Counted from the stretch's first letter, positions 40,594 to 48,464 are shown. The stretch: DNA of 64,000 nt from Kitasatospora sp. GP82 (GCF_029892105.1 NZ_JARZAJ010000013.1:1-64000); one strand, 5' to 3'. Numbers and translations are program-made. Notes: generated from the letters alone by a model not told the origin.

Positions 40594-40810
40594 ACGGTGG
40601 TCCCTCCGGGGTGGGCGGGCCGGAGGCCCGTACGCCGTCGGACGGATCTGCGGTGGCGGGGAGACATCGTTGCGCAGGGCTGCATATGTGATCAACAGCT
40701 TTTTGGTCGGCAGACTCCTCGGGCCGGACCGACGCCACCCGCCGACACCCCAGTGGTCCAGTCCACCGAGCAGGCCCCGAGCCGTGCTCGGACGCCGTTT
40801 TGAGACACGA

Positions 40811-40845
40811 TTGACCCGCCCGAACCGGTCTGACAACCTGTCGGC
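40811..40845 (+). promoter_or_regulatory. Promoter of the cysteine leader peptide
   Basis: TTGACC (40811-40816), 17-bp spacer and CAACCT (40834-40839) stand exactly 35 and 12 bp before the leader ATG. This predicts transcription starting at or next to the ATG, a leaderless message; no ribosome binding site is present, in agreement. The -10 box is imperfect (C instead of T at its first base). Confidence 0.5.
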
Positions 40846-40944
40846 ATGCCTCCCTCCGCCCGGCTCGTCGCCCGCAGGCATGTCGACCTCTGTCGGCTCG
40901 CCAGCGCGATCTGTGACACCCGGCCGCTGCAGTGCTGTCGCTGA
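40846..40944 (+). CDS. Cysteine-containing leader peptide (attenuator type)
   Basis: A 32-residue peptide, MPPSARLVARRHVDLCRLAS then AICDTRPLQCCR. The core RRHVDLxRxxSAxC is the hallmark of a family of short leader peptides found in front of sulfur-metabolism genes in streptomycetes. It has four Cys codons (residues 16, 23, 30, 31), two adjacent and right before the stop, as expected if ribosome stalling at low cysteinyl-tRNA controls downstream expression. The sulfatase gene starts 241 bp further on the same strand. The spacer 40945-41185 is GC-rich at first and AT-rich near 41070-41090; no clear terminator/antiterminator pair could be drawn by eye. Confidence 0.7.
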   Translation: MPPSARLVARRHVDLCRLASAICDTRPLQCCR

Positions 40945-41185
40945 CCACTCGCGACCCCTCGCCCTGACCTCATAGGGCACCCGCTCTCTCGTCCGCCGCA
41001 TCCGGGCCGATCTTCGCGCCCCTGCTGCCGCCCCCCCTGATCCCGGCCCGCCCGCGGCCGCGATTACTTCCGCTTCGAAATTAACTAAGCCACGGAGGCG
41101 GTCTCCGGCCCGACTGCACCAGCCCTTCGTCGGCCACCGCGCCCCGACTCCACACCAGCCGACCCACCACCCGGAGCAGCACCGC

Positions 41186-43510
41186 ATGAGCACCCCGCAC
41201 CGCCGCGACCCCTACGAGGGCTTCACCGGTACCATCGGCCGCACCTTCCGCGAGTCCGAGCCCGCCTGGCCGACGCCGAACCGTGCACCCGCCAAGGCAC
41301 CCAACATCGTCGTCGTGCTGATCGACGACATGGGCTACAGCGACATCGGCCCGTTCGGCTCGGAGATCCCCACCCCGACCCTGGACGCCATCGCCGAGCG
41401 CGGAGTGCGGCTCGCCAACTACCACACCGTGCCGCTCTGCTCCCCGGCCCGCGCCGCACTGCTCACCGGCCTCAACCCGCACCGGGTCGGCTACTCGACG
41501 GTGGCCGACTCCGACCCCGGCTTCCCGGGTTACGGCATGGAGGTGGCCGGGGACATCCCCACCCTGGCCGAGCTGCTGCACGACAGCGGGTACGCCACGT
41601 ACGCCGTCGGCAAATGGCACCTGACCAGGGAATCCGCTTCCAACGCCGCCGACGGCCGCCGCAACTGGCCGCTGCAGAAGGGCTTCGACCAGTACTACGG
41701 CGTACTCGAAGGGCTCACCAGCCTCTTCCACCCGCACCAGCTCGTCCGCGACAACAGCCCGTTGGCCATCGACGAGTTCCCGGACGGCTACTACTACACC
41801 GACGACATCACCGACCAGGCGATCAGCATGGTGAAGTCGCTGCGAGCCCACGACCAGGACAAGCCGTTCTTCCTCTACCTGGCCCACAACGCGGTGCACG
41901 GCCCGCTCCAGGCCAAACCGGAGGACCTGGCCCGGCACCGGGGCCGCTACGACGGCGGCTGGGACTGCCTGCGCGAGGACCGCTTCACCCGCCAGATCAC
42001 CAGCGGCCTCTTCCCGGCCGACACCGAACTCCCGCCGCGCAACTGGGAGCTGGCCTACGACGTCGGGCCCTGGAGCACACTCACCGACGTCCGGAAGAAG
42101 CTGTACGCCCGCTACATGGAGGTGTACGCGGCGATGGTCGACAACGTCGACCAGAACCTCGGACGGCTCACCGCCACGCTCGAAGCCCTCGGCGAACTCG
42201 ACAACACCGTCATCGTGTTCACCTCCGACAACGGCGGCACCGGCGAGGGCGGCCCCGAGGGCACCCGCAGCTACTTCAGCCGCCTCGTCCAGCACCCGAA
42301 CCTGCCGGACGACTGGACCCCCGACGTCGAACGCGAGATCGACCTGATCGGCACCCCGCAGAGCCTGGTCCACTACCCGCGCGGCTGGGGCATGGCCTCC
42401 AACACCCCGTTCCGCTTCTACAAGGGCCAGACCTACGCGGGCGGCGTCCGCGTCCCGTTCATCCTCTCCTGGCCCGCCGGACTGCCGCGCGCCGAGACGG
42501 ACAACGGCATCCGCCGGCAGTACCAGTACGTCACCGACCTCACCCCCACCCTGCTCGAACTCGCGGGCGTCGAACGCCCCCCGGAGCGCAACGGCCGCCC
42601 GGTCCAGGAGCTCGACGGGGTCACCTTCACCTCCGTCCTGCGCGACCAGGGCTCCGCCTCCACCCACCCCGAGCAGTACTGCGAGACGAGCGGCAACCGC
42701 AGCTACTACCGCGAGGGCTGGAAGCTGGTCACCCTGCACCGCCTCAACGCGCCGTACGACGACAGCGAGTGGGCGCTGTACGACCTGAGCACCGACCCGA
42801 CCGAGATCCACAACCTGTCGCGGGAACACCCCGGGATCGTCAGGGAACTGGCCGAAGCCTGGGAGGCCGCAGCCTGGCGCAACGGGGTCTTCCCGCTCCC
42901 CGACGGCAGCGGGGCGACGGCGCTGCGCAACCCCGACGAGGCCAGGCTGCGCCGCCCGCTGACCCTGCTGGCAGGCACCCCCGAGCTGGAGCGCTACCGG
43001 TCCTCCCGGCTGATCTCCTTCCGCTCCTTCGACATCGAGGTCAGGCTGACCGAGCACGCTCCCGACAGCCAGGGCGTGCTGGTCTCCCACGGCGACCAGG
43101 GCGGCGGCTACAGCCTCTACATCGAGGACGGCCGACTCCACCTCGCCTACAACGAGTACGGCGACCTCCACATCGCGAGCGCCGGCCCCATCGCCCCCGG
43201 CCCCCGCACCATCACCCTCCGGGCCACCGCCGTCGCCGACCTCAAGTGGGAGTTCCGCCTGCTGGTCGACGGCATCGAGACCGGCGGCCTCGGCCCGGTC
43301 CACCAGCTCATCGGCATGGCCCCCCTCCAGGGCATCAGCGTCGGCATCGACCGCAAGTCCCCGGTCTCCTGGCCGCTCTACGAGCGCCACCGCACCTTCC
43401 CGTACACCGGCACCCTGCACTCCGTCACCTACACCCCGGGCGACCCCGCACCCTACGACCCCGAGACCGTGGCCAAGGCCCTCCGGGAGGCCGCCGCCGC
43501 CTTCGAGTGA
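41186..43510 (+). CDS. Type I sulfatase (arylsulfatase family)
   Basis: A 774-residue sulfatase releasing sulfate from sulfate esters. The formylglycine signature C-S-P-A-R has its Cys at residue 85. Metal-binding Asp are in LIDDMGYSD (47-48), with GKWHL and SDNGGTGEG completing the active site. No signal peptide is seen, so it probably acts in the cytoplasm. After about residue 600 there is a beta-rich C-terminal region (ISFRSFDIEVRLTEH, GGYSLYIEDGRLHLAYNEYG) like a lectin/jelly-roll fold. The first residues (YEGFTGTIGRTF) match large bacterial arylsulfatases. The upstream Cys-rich leader peptide suggests induction under sulfur limitation. No sulfatase-maturating enzyme gene is nearby. Confidence 0.9.
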   Translation: MSTPHRRDPYEGFTGTIGRTFRESEPAWPTPNRAPAKAPNIVVVLIDDMGYSDIGPFGSEIPTPTLDAIAERGVRLANYHTVPLCSPARAALLTGLNPHRVGYSTVADSDPGFPGYGMEVAGDIPTLAELLHDSGYATYAVGKWHLTRESASNAADGRRNWPLQKGFDQYYGVLEGLTSLFHPHQLVRDNSPLAIDEFPDGYYYTDDITDQAISMVKSLRAHDQDKPFFLYLAHNAVHGPLQAKPEDLARHRGRYDGGWDCLREDRFTRQITSGLFPADTELPPRNWELAYDVGPWSTLTDVRKKLYARYMEVYAAMVDNVDQNLGRLTATLEALGELDNTVIVFTSDNGGTGEGGPEGTRSYFSRLVQHPNLPDDWTPDVEREIDLIGTPQSLVHYPRGWGMASNTPFRFYKGQTYAGGVRVPFILSWPAGLPRAETDNGIRRQYQYVTDLTPTLLELAGVERPPERNGRPVQELDGVTFTSVLRDQGSASTHPEQYCETSGNRSYYREGWKLVTLHRLNAPYDDSEWALYDLSTDPTEIHNLSREHPGIVRELAEAWEAAAWRNGVFPLPDGSGATALRNPDEARLRRPLTLLAGTPELERYRSSRLISFRSFDIEVRLTEHAPDSQGVLVSHGDQGGGYSLYIEDGRLHLAYNEYGDLHIASAGPIAPGPRTITLRATAVADLKWEFRLLVDGIETGGLGPVHQLIGMAPLQGISVGIDRKSPVSWPLYERHRTFPYTGTLHSVTYTPGDPAPYDPETVAKALREAAAAFE

Positions 43511-43534
43511 CCCGTTGCTCTTCAGGTCTCCTCA

Positions 43535-43573
43535 GGGGCGCGGGGCTCAGGTCCTTTCAGAGCCCCGCGCCCC
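43535..43573. terminator. 14-bp hairpin terminator, GGGGCGCGGGG element
   Basis: GGGGCGCGGGGCTC (43535-43548) and its complement (43560-43573) around an 11-nt loop, 25 nt after the sulfatase stop. Same core as the repeats at 17.7 and 63.3 kb. Confidence 0.8.
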
Positions 43574-43608
43574 CGGGTGGTACGTGGCCGGCGCCACGGC
43601 AAAGAGCT

Positions 43609-43926
43609 CTACGCCGACACGAAGGCGCGGATCAACCCGGCGACCACCCCAGGCCGTTCCAGATGCAGCATGTGCCCCGCATCGGCCGGCTGCCCGGCCC
43701 AGCCGTAGTCCCCGTCCGCCGGGGTGTCGGAACGGCCGTGCCCGCGCAGGTCCATGGCCACCAGGCGCAGTCCGGGCAGGTGCGGCCGTACAGCCTCCCA
43801 GTCCAGCAGTGTCCGGGTGGCCCCGTGCAGCAGCAGGACGTCGGGACCGTCGCCGCCGTGGTCCACCACGGCGATCCGTCCGGCGGGGCCCTCGACGGTG
43901 TCCGCGGTCAGCCGGGGATCCGTCAT
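43609..43926 (-). pseudogene. Alpha/beta-hydrolase gene with internal deletion
   Basis: The N-terminal 75 residues match an alpha/beta hydrolase: VLLLHGATRTLLDW (oxyanion region) and VAMDLRGHGRSDTP. These are joined directly to a C-terminal piece, DAGHMLHLERPGVVAGLIRAFV, with the catalytic His of the family. The middle 130-150 residues, including the nucleophile elbow GxSxG and the catalytic acid, are missing. The frame is open, but a 105-residue product cannot be a working hydrolase. It overlaps the preceding fragment by 4 nt. Confidence 0.7.
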
Positions 43927-44108
43927 CGGGCCTCGCCTCCTGCCTGCGCCGACAGACCGTTCCGCCGGGCGACTTCCTCGATCTCCGCCGGAGTGCCGGA
44001 CATGATGGCGCGCAGGTGCTCGGTGACGAGCTCGACCGGCCAGTGCGACCAGGCGGCGCGCAGCAACCGGTCGACGTCCTCCTCGGCGAAGCGGCGCCGG
44101 ATCGGCCG
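43923..44108 (-). pseudogene. C-terminal fragment of an unidentified gene
   Basis: About 60 codons ending at 43923 look protein-like (RFAEEDVDRLLRAAWSHWPVE, TEHLRAIMSGTPAEIEEVARRNG). Upstream of about 44108 the same frame becomes unnatural and instead the opposite strand carries a TetR remnant. The original gene therefore seems to have lost its 5' part. The junction with the hydrolase fragment (ATGA) suggests they were once an operon. Confidence 0.45.
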
Positions 44109-44294
44109 GGCGGGGTTGCCGCCACCCTCGCCGAGGTGACCGAGAAGCCCTACGACCAGCTCACCGCGGACGCCATCGCCACCCGCTCCGGTCCACAAGG
44201 CCACCATCTGCCGCCGCTGGGGCGGCGTGGACGGCCTGCTCGCCGCCCGCGCCGGCCTCTTCGTTCGCCGGACAGTCGCGGTCAGGGAGTGCTG
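44109..44294 (+). pseudogene. Frameshifted TetR/AcrR DNA-binding domain remnant
   Basis: Frame one reads VAATLAEVTEKPYDQLTADA then IATRSG, the first helices of a TetR domain. At about 44190 the reading jumps by one base and continues VHKATICRRWGGVDGLLAAR, the recognition helix of the same domain, ending at TGA 44292. A one-base indel thus splits a TetR helix-turn-helix, and the ligand domain is absent. Confidence 0.65.
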
Positions 44295-44593
44295 ATGGTC
44301 ATGCTGGCCGAGGGAAGGTTGCGCCATACACCGTTGAGTTGGTAGGCGCCGAAGATCGTGTAGATGCCGGGGAGGAAGCTCTGTTTGGCGGTGGTGAGCC
44401 GGTAGCCGGCTTGATTGATCTGCACGTTGGCGATGCTGGGGAAGTCGAGCTGTCCGCCGGCGCTGTCGCGAACGGCTACGGTCAGGGCCTCGGCGGTAAA
44501 CTCTCCGTCGGCGAAGACCTTGAGCACAGCTGCAATCGGTTGCCCGGCGATCGCGTGTGTCGGGCCTATGTAGTCCTGAATCACTGTCGTCAT
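44282..44593 (-). CDS. Stand-alone copy of the GH16-associated N-terminal domain
   Basis: A 103-residue protein that is roughly half identical to the first 100 residues of the GH16 protein encoded just upstream: QDYxxPxH, LTVAVRDxxGxxLDF, NVQIxxxGYxLTT, GVWxNLPSxS. It has no signal peptide, no cysteine and predicted alternating strands, suggesting a beta-sandwich module. ATG 44593 has GGAGG about 8 nt upstream (AGGAGGGCAAGAC). It is 110 bp downstream of the GH16 gene on the same strand. Function unknown; see the findings. Confidence 0.65.
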   Translation of the reverse strand: MTTVIQDYIGPTHAIAGQPIAAVLKVFADGEFTAEALTVAVRDSAGGQLDFPSIANVQINQAGYRLTTAKQSFLPGIYTIFGAYQLNGVWRNLPSASMTISTP

Positions 44594-44703
44594 GTCTTGC
44601 CCTCCTTTGGGCGGATGGCCGGGTCGTTGCGGGCGCGGGTGGGTCTTCACCCGGTCCTGTCCGACGCCTTGGGCGCCCGGGCCGGCGCAGGGAGCGGGCG
44701 CTC

Positions 44704-45717
44704 TCAGCGCCACACGCGGATGTAGTCGACGAGGAAGGTGATCGGGCCGGGAGGTAGGGGATCCTGGTGGAACGCGCCCGCGGCCACGGACAGGTTGAGG
44801 ATGAGGAATGCCGTCCAGGTGGACGGTACGCCGGTGTTGTCGGAGTACACCTTGCTGCCGTTGACGTACCAGTCCACCGAGTCGGTGCCGTACAGCGTGC
44901 CCAGGGTCACCCAGTTCAGGGGGGCCACGGCGAGCGCGTTGCTGTAGAAGTTCACTCCGCTGCGGACGTGGTTGCTGAATTCCAGCAGGTTCGGGTTGTC
45001 CGGGTGGTACTCGAAGGTGTCGACCTCGTTGTCGCCGTTGCGCCAGGTCCATAGTGCGGGCCAGGCGCCGATCACGTCCGGCATCTGCACCAAGGCCTCG
45101 AGGTAGTCACCTGTCCGGAGTTGGAACGCCTCCCTGGTCCCCTCGGTTGTGATCAGGCCGGTATCCCATGCCTGCTTGCCGTTCTCCAGGGTCTTTCCGC
45201 CAAGCCGGGCAGTGAAGGTCAAAGCCGTGCCCGCGACCGACACGTTGGCCGGGTTGATCCAGTCCAGCTTGTCGTCGTCCGGGTGGTGGGTCCCGTACCG
45301 GTAGGCGCTGGTGGTGCTGCTGTTCCACCTGTTCGGGTTGAGCGGGTGGTCGAAGTGGTCGGCCCACACCAGGCTCCTGGTGGCAGTGGGGCCGGTGCCG
45401 CCCCCTGTGGCCGTTGCGACGACCAGGCTTGATGACGGCAGGTTGTGCCACACACCGTCCGCCAGGTACGTTCCGAAGACCGTGTACGTTCCGGCGTAGA
45501 GCAACTGCGAGGACGTGGTCAGGGTGTACCCGGTCGGCGTGATCTGCACATTGTCCGCGCCGGCGAAGTCCAGCTTGTGCCCGTACGGGTCACGGACCGC
45601 GACTGTCAGCGTCTGCACCGTCAGCGGGACGTCGGAGTGGACCGACAGCGTGGCCGCGAGCTCGTTCCCGTGCGTCACATGCGCAGGGGACAAGTAGTCC
45701 TGCGTCACCTTCGCCAT
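44704..45717 (-). CDS. Glycoside hydrolase family 16 protein with novel N-terminal domain
   Basis: 337 residues. Residues 1-100 form the module also encoded by the next gene; a Gly/Thr linker (103-113) follows; residues 115-337 resemble a GH16 beta-jelly-roll (SLVWADHFDHPLNPNRW at the start, GAWPALWTW, FLVDYIRVWR at the end). The retaining catalytic motif E231-V-D233-T-F-E236 is intact. GH16 enzymes cut beta-1,3/1,4-glucans or galactans such as laminarin, lichenan or agar. Secretion would be expected, yet no signal peptide or membrane segment precedes residue 115. ATG 45717 with GGAGG about 4 nt upstream makes a missing N-terminus unlikely. Confidence 0.8.
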   Translation of the reverse strand: MAKVTQDYLSPAHVTHGNELAATLSVHSDVPLTVQTLTVAVRDPYGHKLDFAGADNVQITPTGYTLTTSSQLLYAGTYTVFGTYLADGVWHNLPSSSLVVATATGGGTGPTATRSLVWADHFDHPLNPNRWNSSTTSAYRYGTHHPDDDKLDWINPANVSVAGTALTFTARLGGKTLENGKQAWDTGLITTEGTREAFQLRTGDYLEALVQMPDVIGAWPALWTWRNGDNEVDTFEYHPDNPNLLEFSNHVRSGVNFYSNALAVAPLNWVTLGTLYGTDSVDWYVNGSKVYSDNTGVPSTWTAFLILNLSVAAGAFHQDPLPPGPITFLVDYIRVWR

Positions 45718-45967
45718 GTTCTACCTCCATCGAAGTATCGAAGTTCTGCCTCGATTGAAATCGGCGCAGTCCGCTGCGGTATGCGACCTGACGTCTTCGA
45801 AACGAGCCCTTGCTTCCGAGCCGACAGACGAGCCTGTGGCACAGAGAACCTCCGCGTCCGTACGCGCGTTTCTCAGAGGCTCGCCGGTGCGGGCTGCGAG
45901 GAGCTGCGGCAGGGCCATGCCCGAGGTACCGGCGCCGGGCACAACCCTGGACGATCGGGTTGTGCGG

Positions 45968-46459
45968 CTACCCGGCCACCCGCATGCTGTAGGCCGTGAT
46001 GTTGTTCGCCTGGTTCTGGTCATCGGCACTGACGACCATGATCATGCCCCCGATCAGCGTCTGAGGAGAGAGCGTGCCGAGCGGGACTCGCGCGGGTATC
46101 AACGCGGTGGCCGTCCTCAAGGTTGAGAGACCGGCAGGGAACGTGCAGACCACAGCGGAACCCGCGGCAATCGGCTGGCAGCTGGTGGGGAAGTACGGAC
46201 CCTCGGCCTTGGCCGGCCATGGGAGCACGACGATCACGCTGAACGGCGAGGCTGTGCGGTCGGGCCCAAGGTTGGCCACGAAGGCGTGCACGGTCGTCTT
46301 TCCACCGGGCTTGACCGGATCGGGATCGAGCCGCACCACGGCAAGGTCCGAATTCGACACAGCAACGTCGAGCGAGGCCGGGGCCGGGGCCGGGGCCGGG
46401 GCCGCTCCGCCCAGCAGCATTCCTGCCGCCATCGCCGATTTCACTACAGAGAGATACAT
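45968..46459 (-). CDS. Secreted protein with Ig/CARDB-like domain
   Basis: A 163-residue protein with a signal peptide-like start (MYLSVVKSAMAAGMLLGGAA), an Ala/Pro spacer and a single beta-sandwich-like domain (DLAVVRLDPDPVKPGGKTTVHAFVANLGPD pattern split over two strands; two Cys at SCQP and VVCTFP that could form a disulfide). This resembles CARDB or DUF11 adhesion-like modules. GGAGGTG lies 5 nt upstream of the ATG. Possibly surface-associated, with no partner evident. The 250-bp stretch 45718-45967 holds nothing recognisable. Confidence 0.6.
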   Translation of the reverse strand: MYLSVVKSAMAAGMLLGGAAPAPAPAPASLDVAVSNSDLAVVRLDPDPVKPGGKTTVHAFVANLGPDRTASPFSVIVVLPWPAKAEGPYFPTSCQPIAAGSAVVCTFPAGLSTLRTATALIPARVPLGTLSPQTLIGGMIMVVSADDQNQANNITAYSMRVAG

Positions 46460-46525
46460 GCGACACCTCCATGGCTACGGAGAGTTGCAGACCTCTTTCC
46501 CCCTTTACGGCACGCCGACACTCGG

Positions 46526-47356
46526 CTACGCCTGGACACCGTTGCACGCCAACCGCCACAGGGCGCACGGCTGTCTGCGCCAGCGCCCGAGCACCACCAG
46601 ACGCACCGCGCGCCGCCCCACACGCACAACCCTGAACCGTGCCCCCAAACGCGCGGCGAATGCTCCTGGCTGATCTATCGGCCCCGACTGGATGCCAACC
46701 AGGGCAGGGGTTCTTCGTCTGCGGGCAAGTCGACCCAGACGGTGAGGCGTACGGTCGTCGCGCTGATCGAGCAGCGGCTGCCCCAACGCGTGCCACGGAT
46801 GGCGTGGTTGACGGCATCCGTGGCCGGCCCGTCGAGTGGCTCCCCCTGGTAGCGGCAGTAGATGCGCCAGCCGTTCTCCCGTTGGGCCAGCCACGGTCTG
46901 CGACCGAGGGCGGCGCCGATCGCCCGGGCGATCTCGCGGCACCGGCGCGAGGGCGGCAGGCCGTGCCGCTTCACACCCAACTCGCGCCGGCAGAGCCGGT
47001 TCGTGGCAGCCTGCGGGCGCAGTGGCGGCCGGTACGGGATCGGCCTCGACGAAGAGGCCGCGCTTCGGCCGGTCCGACGGCGCATCCCCGCCCCGGGCCG
47101 ATGTGCGGATGCGTTCGCCGATCGCCTTCGGCGGCGCACCGGCTGCCACAGCCGCCCTGACGGCCGCCTCCAGGAGCGCATCCATGGCCAACCGCGATTC
47201 GCTGCGCGCCCTGGCCGCCGCCTCGCAGACGTCCAGCGCGATCCGGACCGGACGCGAGACCGGGACCTCGTCAACCAATGCTTCCAACTCCCTTGTCGTG
47301 GATGCCCCGGCCGGCCTCTTCGGGGGAGTACGGGCCGGCCGGGGCGGCCCTGCCAC
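46526..47356 (-). CDS. Hypothetical protein, reading frame uncertain in its second half
   Basis: The first 120 or so codons look real (RELEALVDEVPVSRPVRIALD, MDALLEAAVRAAVAAGAPPK, helical). From about 46990 onward this frame turns Arg/His/Pro-rich, and protein-like sequence passes to another frame (46675-46974). So either the true gene ends near 46980 after a frameshift, or the two parts were one gene. GTG 47356 is the only candidate start. No family recognised. Confidence 0.35.
   Translation of the reverse strand: MAGPPRPARTPPKRPAGASTTRELEALVDEVPVSRPVRIALDVCEAAARARSESRLAMDALLEAAVRAAVAAGAPPKAIGERIRTSARGGDAPSDRPKRGLFVEADPVPAATAPAGCHEPALPARVGCEAARPAALAPVPRDRPGDRRRPRSQTVAGPTGERLAHLLPLPGGATRRAGHGCRQPRHPWHALGQPLLDQRDDRTPHRLGRLARRRRTPALVGIQSGPIDQPGAFAARLGARFRVVRVGRRAVRLVVLGRWRRQPCALWRLACNGVQA
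46675..46974 (-). CDS. Small hypothetical protein
   Basis: 99 residues from GTG 46974: VKRHGLPPSRRCREIARAIG, then RRPWLAQRENGWRIYCRYQG and TVRLTVWVDLPADEEPLPW. The mix of an N-terminal helix and later strands with two Trp-rich turns looks like a compact folded protein. Ribosome binding site weak. It may be the C-terminal part of the preceding frame, displaced by a frameshift. The stretch 46460-46674 shows no gene. Confidence 0.5.
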   Translation of the reverse strand: MKRHGLPPSRRCREIARAIGAALGRRPWLAQRENGWRIYCRYQGEPLDGPATDAVNHAIRGTRWGSRCSISATTVRLTVWVDLPADEEPLPWLASSRGR

Positions 47357-47437
47357 CGCCAGGCGGCAGGGGTCGGCACCCGCCCGCGCGGGCCGCTCAC
47401 ATGCGGCCGCGACGGCGGGAGATCTATGGGCGGCGCC

Positions 47438-47680
47438 TCAGCCCCGGTGTTCGTGCCGCTCGTACCGTCCGGGGTCGGCCCACACCCCGTAGCCGACGAC
47501 GGCCGCCATGGCCGGCAGCGCCCACACCAGCAGGCCGACCATGGCCCGCAGGCCGCGCCGCGAGCCGTCCACCGCCATTGCCGTCAGGGTGGCGAGCCCA
47601 CCGGCGGCGGCCAGCGCTAGCAGTGCTGCGGCGAACCGGACCGCCGAATGCGGCCCGTCTCCCGTGCGGGACGATGCCAT
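47438..47680 (-). CDS. Small two-helix membrane protein
   Basis: 80 residues with two hydrophobic segments (VRFAAALLALAAAGGLATL and MVGLLVWALPAMAAVVGYGVW) joined by a basic loop, ending in a short hydrophilic tail. GGGAG lies 7 nt upstream of the ATG. Function unknown. It follows two coupled small genes on the same strand and probably shares their transcript. Confidence 0.6.
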   Translation of the reverse strand: MASSRTGDGPHSAVRFAAALLALAAAGGLATLTAMAVDGSRRGLRAMVGLLVWALPAMAAVVGYGVWADPGRYERHEHRG

Positions 47681-47695
47681 GATCGAACTCCCTTA

Positions 47696-48049
47696 TCAGG
47701 TCAGCAGGTTGGCATGTCGGACCCGTTGCAGCAGGCTCGCCCGCCGGGCGTACTCCTCCGGGAGCAAAGCGCAGTCGGTGTGCTCCTCCGGCGTGAGAAC
47801 CGGCCGGGTCGGCGACGGCAACTCGCTTGCCGCCGAGGCGCGTTCGGGCCGCCTCTTCGCCAGCCGCCCGACCGCCTGCACGGCCCCCTCCTCCGGATGC
47901 CGCGCCGCATACTCCGGCGGCAGCGTGTAACCGAACCAGCCGCAGGCGCACCGCCAGCACCGCACGCCGTCACCGTCCGGCAGACCGTCCCACCCGACCG
48001 GCAGCCCGCATCCCGCCCCGGGACAGTCCGGAGGCCCCTCCCCGCTCAT
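47696..48049 (-). CDS. Small protein with putative zinc ribbon
   Basis: 117 residues. The N-terminal cysteines in CPGAGCGLPVG and VRCWRCACGW could form a four-Cys zinc site. The C-terminal half is helical (LTPEEHTDCALLPEEYARRASL). The ATG overlaps the stop of the upstream gene (ATGA). No family recognised; the pair with the upstream helical protein may form a complex. Confidence 0.6.
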   Translation of the reverse strand: MSGEGPPDCPGAGCGLPVGWDGLPDGDGVRCWRCACGWFGYTLPPEYAARHPEEGAVQAVGRLAKRRPERASAASELPSPTRPVLTPEEHTDCALLPEEYARRASLLQRVRHANLLT

Positions 48050-48348
48050 CCGGACCCGGCCTTCCGATCGGCCAACTCGGCCTCCACGCCGCGCCGTACG
48101 ACCTCCGCCAGCCGCTCGACCACGTCCGCCCGGGCGCCACCCAGATCCACCAGGAAGAGGCCGGTGAACAGCCCCGACCGCTGGTCCGTCGCCAGCGACG
48201 GCAGCACGATCCCCGCCAGCCTCAGCGCCTCGGCCAACTCCGCCTCGGCGGCCATCGCCTCCGCCTGTCGCGCGGACACCAGACGCTGCATCAGTGAACG
48301 GCGGTGCGGCGGCCGGGGCCTCGGTGGCGGATGGGACACAGCAGGCAT
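48046..48348 (-). CDS. Small helical hypothetical protein
   Basis: 100 residues: a basic Pro-rich start (HPPPRPRPPHRRSL) and then amphipathic helices (QRLVSARQAEAMAAEAELAE, DVVERLAEVVRRGVEAELAD). GGAG lies about 8 nt upstream of the ATG. It is divergent to the XRE regulator at 48480 across 131 bp, so that regulator could control it and the three genes downstream. Confidence 0.55.
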   Translation of the reverse strand: MPAVSHPPPRPRPPHRRSLMQRLVSARQAEAMAAEAELAEALRLAGIVLPSLATDQRSGLFTGLFLVDLGGARADVVERLAEVVRRGVEAELADRKAGSG

Positions 48349-48406
48349 GGCGGGGCTCCGATCGAAGAGGGGACTGTGCCCTTCATCACTTTCTGTGATT
48401 CAATCG

Positions 48407-48464
48407 TTGCGCTCTGGCGCTGCCCTTGCTAGAGGGTGAAGGTTGACTTCACCAGGTTTCAACC
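48407..48464 (+). promoter_or_regulatory. Promoter and overlapping operator of the second XRE gene
   Basis: TTGCGC (48407-48412), 17-bp spacer, TAGAGG (48430-48435) form a good actinobacterial promoter. Directly after it GGTGAAG-GTTGA-CTTCACC (48435-48453) is a perfect 7-bp inverted repeat across the start site, overlapped by GGTTGA...TCAACC (48441-48464). This is a plausible autorepression site for the XRE protein. Confidence 0.5.

Noticed and set aside
40692-40973. 93-codon minus-strand frame opposite the cysteine leader
   Set aside because: No ribosome binding site and irregular composition; the plus-strand leader peptide explains the conserved-looking bases.
41081-43420. 779-codon minus-strand frame opposite the sulfatase
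   Set aside because: Val/Gly/Ala-rich antisense shadow with no motifs.
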